A stretch of DNA of 16,125 nt from JAUSPI01 sp964454305 (lineage in GTDB: Bacteria; Desulfobacterota; Syntrophia; Syntrophales; JADFWA01): NCBI GenBank assembly GCA_964454305.1, contig CAYVXX010000047.1, forward strand, positions 1 to 16,125, given 5' to 3'. Below, in pieces: positions 14,028 through 16,125 of the stretch. The notes beneath the pieces were generated by a model that worked only from the letters and a program-made list of their open reading frames with translations, was not told the DNA's origin and did not search any database. Each line of letters begins with the position of its first letter. The stretch's first letter is position 1. Made by a program: the position numbers and the translations under genes.

Positions 14028-14642
14028 ATGTCTGTAGACGAATTTGATGCAATTCAAGAAGAGGCTTGGGAAGAATTCTTAGATCAGATAGGTTCAGAGG
14101 CAATTGACGCATACAGACTTGAAAGACTTGGTGCCTATTATGAAGAGAATCCTCGTGTCGCTATTCCAGCAGTTAAAGCCCTAGAAGAAGCAAGGAAGTT
14201 GCAGCACGCTCACCCGGCCGCAGCGCTTGTTTTTGCTGTAATTGCAATAGATGTTGGTTTCAAGAACGTCCTAGTTGGACCTATTGTTTACGGCATGGTT
14301 CATATGGAGGCCGCAGCAGGTCTAATAGTAAACATAGTAATACAACACAGGGCACTTGATAGATTTAAGGAAATTCTAGAACATATCTTTAAAGATGAAA
14401 CGATTGTAGAAAAAAGACATAGCATTGATCTTTTATCATATAAGAGGCAAGATTCAAATAAATCCCTGTGGGAAGAAATTAAGATCATACAATCGATTCG
14501 AAATAATGTGGTTCACAAAGGCGATGATGTAACGTCGGAAGAGGCTTCAATGGCAATAGAGGTCGCAACTGTATTTTTGTATGATCTACTTAAAACGGTT
14601 GTTAATGATTTAGGCTGTCAGATTGAATTAGACACAGAGTAA
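14028..14642 (+). CDS. HEPN-like protein with R-x4-H motif
   Basis: The protein has 204 residues and is mostly helical. The C-terminal part IQSIRNNVVHKGDDVTSEEA (about 155-174) has R158-N-N-V-V-H163, the R-x4-6-H signature of HEPN domains, which are often ribonucleases in toxin-antitoxin and antiviral systems, followed by the amphipathic helix usual after it. A hydrophobic middle (about 62-108, AAALVFAVIAIDVG and AAAGLIVNIVI) would form the earlier helices of the bundle. The first 60 residues are acidic and unrecognised. No obvious nucleotidyltransferase antitoxin partner lies beside it. It is more AT-rich than the genes to its left. The ribosome site is weak (AGGGA). The HEPN call rests on the motif and helical layout only. 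Enzymatic activity is inferred. Confidence 0.6.
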   Translation: MSVDEFDAIQEEAWEEFLDQIGSEAIDAYRLERLGAYYEENPRVAIPAVKALEEARKLQHAHPAAALVFAVIAIDVGFKNVLVGPIVYGMVHMEAAAGLIVNIVIQHRALDRFKEILEHIFKDETIVEKRHSIDLLSYKRQDSNKSLWEEIKIIQSIRNNVVHKGDDVTSEEASMAIEVATVFLYDLLKTVVNDLGCQIELDTE

Positions 14643-14764
14643 CAAGGGGCTAAATCTCCGTTTGACTCATTTGTTGGAACAAGAGGTCAAGCATGTCTTT
14701 GACTCACTGAAGAAAATAGCTGGCTCTGGTCCCTATATTTTACAATGAAACAAATTTATATATT

Positions 14765-14793
14765 TTGTTTATCAAAAATAATATTGACATAAT
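14765..14793 (+). promoter_or_regulatory. Probable promoter of the hicAB operon
   Basis: TTGTTT (14765-14770) and CATAAT (14788-14793) are 17 bases apart and lie just upstream of the palindrome at 14794-14811. A second possible -35, TTGACA, is at 14784-14789 but has no good -10 at normal spacing. The region is strongly AT-rich. Confidence 0.45.
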
Positions 14794-14811
14794 GGTTCCA
14801 TATATGGTACC
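14794..14811. promoter_or_regulatory. Operator-like palindrome upstream of hicA
   Basis: GGTTCCATATATGGTACC is an 18-base palindrome with only one mismatched pair and a perfect CCATATATGG core. It sits at the expected transcription start, 17 bases before the hicA start codon. The HicB protein of this operon has a ribbon-helix-helix DNA-binding domain, so this is a natural candidate for autoregulatory binding. That link is inferred. Confidence 0.6.
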
Positions 14812-14828
14812 GGGGGGTAAAGTTTTAA

Positions 14829-15095
14829 TTGAGTAAGACCGATAAATTAATTAAAAAAGCCAAAACATCTCCTACTAATTTTACATTCAATGAGATTTGT
14901 TTATTGGCTACAAGAGTTGGTTTTGTCTTAAGGAATCAGACAGGAAGTCATAAAATCTACAAACATCCTATCTATGAAAAAATGATGAATTTCCAACCAG
15001 ATAAACAAGACAAAAGTAAAGCGAAAAGAAAACAAATTGATCAGCTCCTCGAATTTATAGATGAATTTATTTTGACGGAGAATAACCATGTTTAA
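14829..15095 (+). CDS. hicA: HicA family toxin (mRNA interferase)
   Basis: The protein has 88 residues starting at a TTG, with a G-run ribosome site about ten bases upstream. No ATG exists near the beginning. The KLIKKAKTSPTNFTFNEIC opening, the LATRVGFVLRNQTGSHKIYKHP core and the closing helix QIDQLLEFIDEF follow the HicA double-stranded-RNA-binding-like fold. H41 in G-S-H-K is the expected catalytic histidine. HicA toxins bind and cleave mRNA and tmRNA to stop translation. It overlaps the hicB start by eight bases, as expected for a toxin-first hicAB operon. It is somewhat longer at the N-terminus than the shortest HicA proteins (about 60 residues). The assignment is strong from its motif and partner. 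Confidence 0.88.
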   Translation: MSKTDKLIKKAKTSPTNFTFNEICLLATRVGFVLRNQTGSHKIYKHPIYEKMMNFQPDKQDKSKAKRKQIDQLLEFIDEFILTENNHV

Positions 15096-15609
15096 ATATT
15101 CTATTAACTTAACATGGAGCGACGAAGATGACAGTTACGTTGCTACAGTTCCTGAATTCCCAGGACTTTCTGCTTTTGGAGAAACTCCTGAAGAAGCGGT
15201 CAAAGAAGCAAAAATAGCAGTCAAAGGTTTTGTTGAAGTATTCAAAGAAGATGGAGAAGAAATACCTGAACCCAACAAATTAAAACCTTTCAGCGGCCAA
15301 ATCCGATTAAGATTACCAAAATCACTCCATTCGTCATTAAGTAGTGAAGCAAAAAGTGATAATGTCTCTTTAAATACTTACATAGTTCAACTTCTCTCAG
15401 AAAAAAACTCATTAGAATCAATTAAAAAAGAAATCGATTCACTAAATAACAACATCAGAAATTTATTTTTGTATGGAAGAGAAGAAATTAAATCCTCATC
15501 ACAGATATACATTGGAGAAGGTCCATCTACCCCATGGGATGATAAAGAAATCAAGACCACAATAACCAACATACTACCTCCTAACTATTACGGAGCAAAG
15601 GCGAATTAA
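15088..15609 (+). CDS. hicB: HicB family antitoxin with ribbon-helix-helix domain and C-terminal extension
   Basis: The protein has 173 residues. Residues 1-60 are the HicB partial RNase H-like fold: YSINLTWSDEDDSYVATVPE, FPGLSAFGETPEEAVKEA. Residues about 70-106 are an Arc-type ribbon-helix-helix domain: GQIRLRLPKSLHSSLSSEA, then NVSLNTYIVQLLSEK. So it should both bind HicA and repress its own promoter. The last 65 residues (a coiled-coil-like SIKKEIDSLNNNIRNL and a polar tail with STPWDD) go beyond the usual length of about 110-150 residues and are of unknown use. It overlaps hicA by eight bases, and its stop codon overlaps the next start as TAATG. Confidence 0.9.
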   Translation: MFKYSINLTWSDEDDSYVATVPEFPGLSAFGETPEEAVKEAKIAVKGFVEVFKEDGEEIPEPNKLKPFSGQIRLRLPKSLHSSLSSEAKSDNVSLNTYIVQLLSEKNSLESIKKEIDSLNNNIRNLFLYGREEIKSSSQIYIGEGPSTPWDDKEIKTTITNILPPNYYGAKAN

Positions 15610-16010
15610 TGAAACTTGCAAAAAAAATTAACATGATTCTATGTGAAGACATAAGACCAGAAATAGGAAATAAAACATCTTTAATGGGAATATACGGCAA
15701 CAATATGATAGTCAATCAAGTTCCTTTTATCCTTCCCAAAATTTGTCTTTATGTCATGTTAACTAAAACAACTAAACCTATCCCTGATTTTGATGTTACT
15801 GTCATAATCCCAAAAACAGACCCCATAAAACTTAACATACCAGAACCTCCCAATCAGATTGTTGGGAGTGATGTAAGTTTGGGCATATTAATATCCCCTC
15901 TTAAAATAAAGTCAGTTGGTAATGCAAGAATTGAAATACGTTTTAAAAATGAAAAGAAGCCGTCGTTAATATATAGATTTAAAATCACTGTTCCCATTAA
16001 AGAAAAATAA
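15609..16010 (+). CDS. Small protein of unknown function, third gene of the hicAB operon (DUF6941-like)
   Basis: The protein has 133 residues. It starts at ATG 15609 inside the hicB stop (TAATG), with AAAGG seven bases upstream, so it should be translated with hicB. It has no signal peptide or membrane segment. The pattern is mainly beta strands: ILCEDIRPEIGNKTSLMGIYG near the start, PFILPKICLYVMLTK, FDVTVIIPKTDPIKLNIPEP, and ARIEIRFKNEKKPSLIYRFKI. The CEDIRPE...LMGIYG opening resembles a family of uncharacterised proteins that I recall as DUF6941, but I cannot confirm the name. Its place in a toxin-antitoxin operon suggests an accessory role or a passenger gene of the island. It is AT-rich like its neighbours. 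Confidence 0.7.
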   Translation: MKLAKKINMILCEDIRPEIGNKTSLMGIYGNNMIVNQVPFILPKICLYVMLTKTTKPIPDFDVTVIIPKTDPIKLNIPEPPNQIVGSDVSLGILISPLKIKSVGNARIEIRFKNEKKPSLIYRFKITVPIKEK

Positions 16011-16125
16011 ATATATTTTTCCAACCTCAACCCGGTAACGTTTTCTGTAAGAGTCTGAGAGGGTCACATCTCAACGGCCTGTTGCCCAAACGAGTTTTGA
16101 AATATGAGTCCTAAATATTTTGCCA

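Noticed and set aside
14643..14748. A frame downstream of the HEPN-like gene reads LLEQEVKHVFDSLKKIAGSG and ends in TGA at about 14748
   Set aside because: It looks mildly protein-like but is short, has only TTG start options without a ribosome site, and is not recognised. Chance is as likely as a gene remnant.
14784..14812. TTGACA at 14784 as the -35 of the hicAB promoter
   Set aside because: No acceptable -10 hexamer lies 16-18 bases downstream. The pair TTGTTT/CATAAT with a 17-base spacer fits better.
1..16125. CRISPR arrays, tRNA or rRNA genes, complete insertion sequences
   Set aside because: I found no regularly spaced repeats, no cloverleaf or rRNA-like sequence, and no transposase reading frame on either strand.

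Overview
The window suggests an anaerobic or microaerophilic bacterium rich in c-type cytochromes, most likely a sulfate-reducer-like or syntrophic member of the former Deltaproteobacteria (Desulfobacterota). The basis is the combination of desulfoferrodoxin, an A-type flavodiiron protein, a flavin reductase-rubredoxin fusion and two HAO-like octaheme cytochromes. This placement is inferred from gene content. No rRNA, tRNA or phylogenetic marker gene is present.

Positions 1-7110, minus strand: one tightly packed, co-directional cluster. In transcription order it is flavin reductase-rubredoxin (Hrb), periplasmic octaheme HAO-like cytochrome, flavodiiron NO/O2 reductase (FprA), desulfoferrodoxin (superoxide reductase), a ferritin-like protein, a large membrane protein fusing a heme-binding N-terminus, a CopD-like membrane domain, a cytochrome b5-like domain and an octaheme HAO-like domain, and the start of a YeeE/YedE sulfur transporter. 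The first six genes together look like a defence module against O2, superoxide, peroxide-generating iron and nitrogen oxides (NO, hydroxylamine, nitrite). Hrb would feed FprA in the cytoplasm while the octaheme proteins handle nitrogen species on the periplasmic side. The two HAO-like proteins are paralogous in their heme-binding halves.

Positions 7111-8989: a 508-bp gap that holds a decayed coding fragment (7186-7362, minus), then a membrane-anchored alpha/beta hydrolase (minus), then a 525-bp gap with a GGGGTCAG-type palindromic repeat, AT-rich sequence and a good sigma70-type promoter facing right.

Positions 8990-12085, plus strand: a tandem-GAF protein without an output domain, an exported thioredoxin-fold protein without CXXC, a 3' remnant of a flavoprotein gene, and an AEC-family transporter.

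Positions 12086-13900: a YSC84/SYLF lipoprotein (minus) divergent from a class I methyltransferase (plus). This pair is bracketed by two copies of a ~76-bp repeat that contains a strong intrinsic terminator.

Positions 13900-16125: a visibly more AT-rich accessory island with a compound hairpin, a HEPN-like protein with an R-x4-H motif, and a three-gene operon hicA-hicB-small protein with overlapping reading frames and an operator-like palindrome at its promoter. This looks like a horizontally acquired toxin-antitoxin or defence locus.
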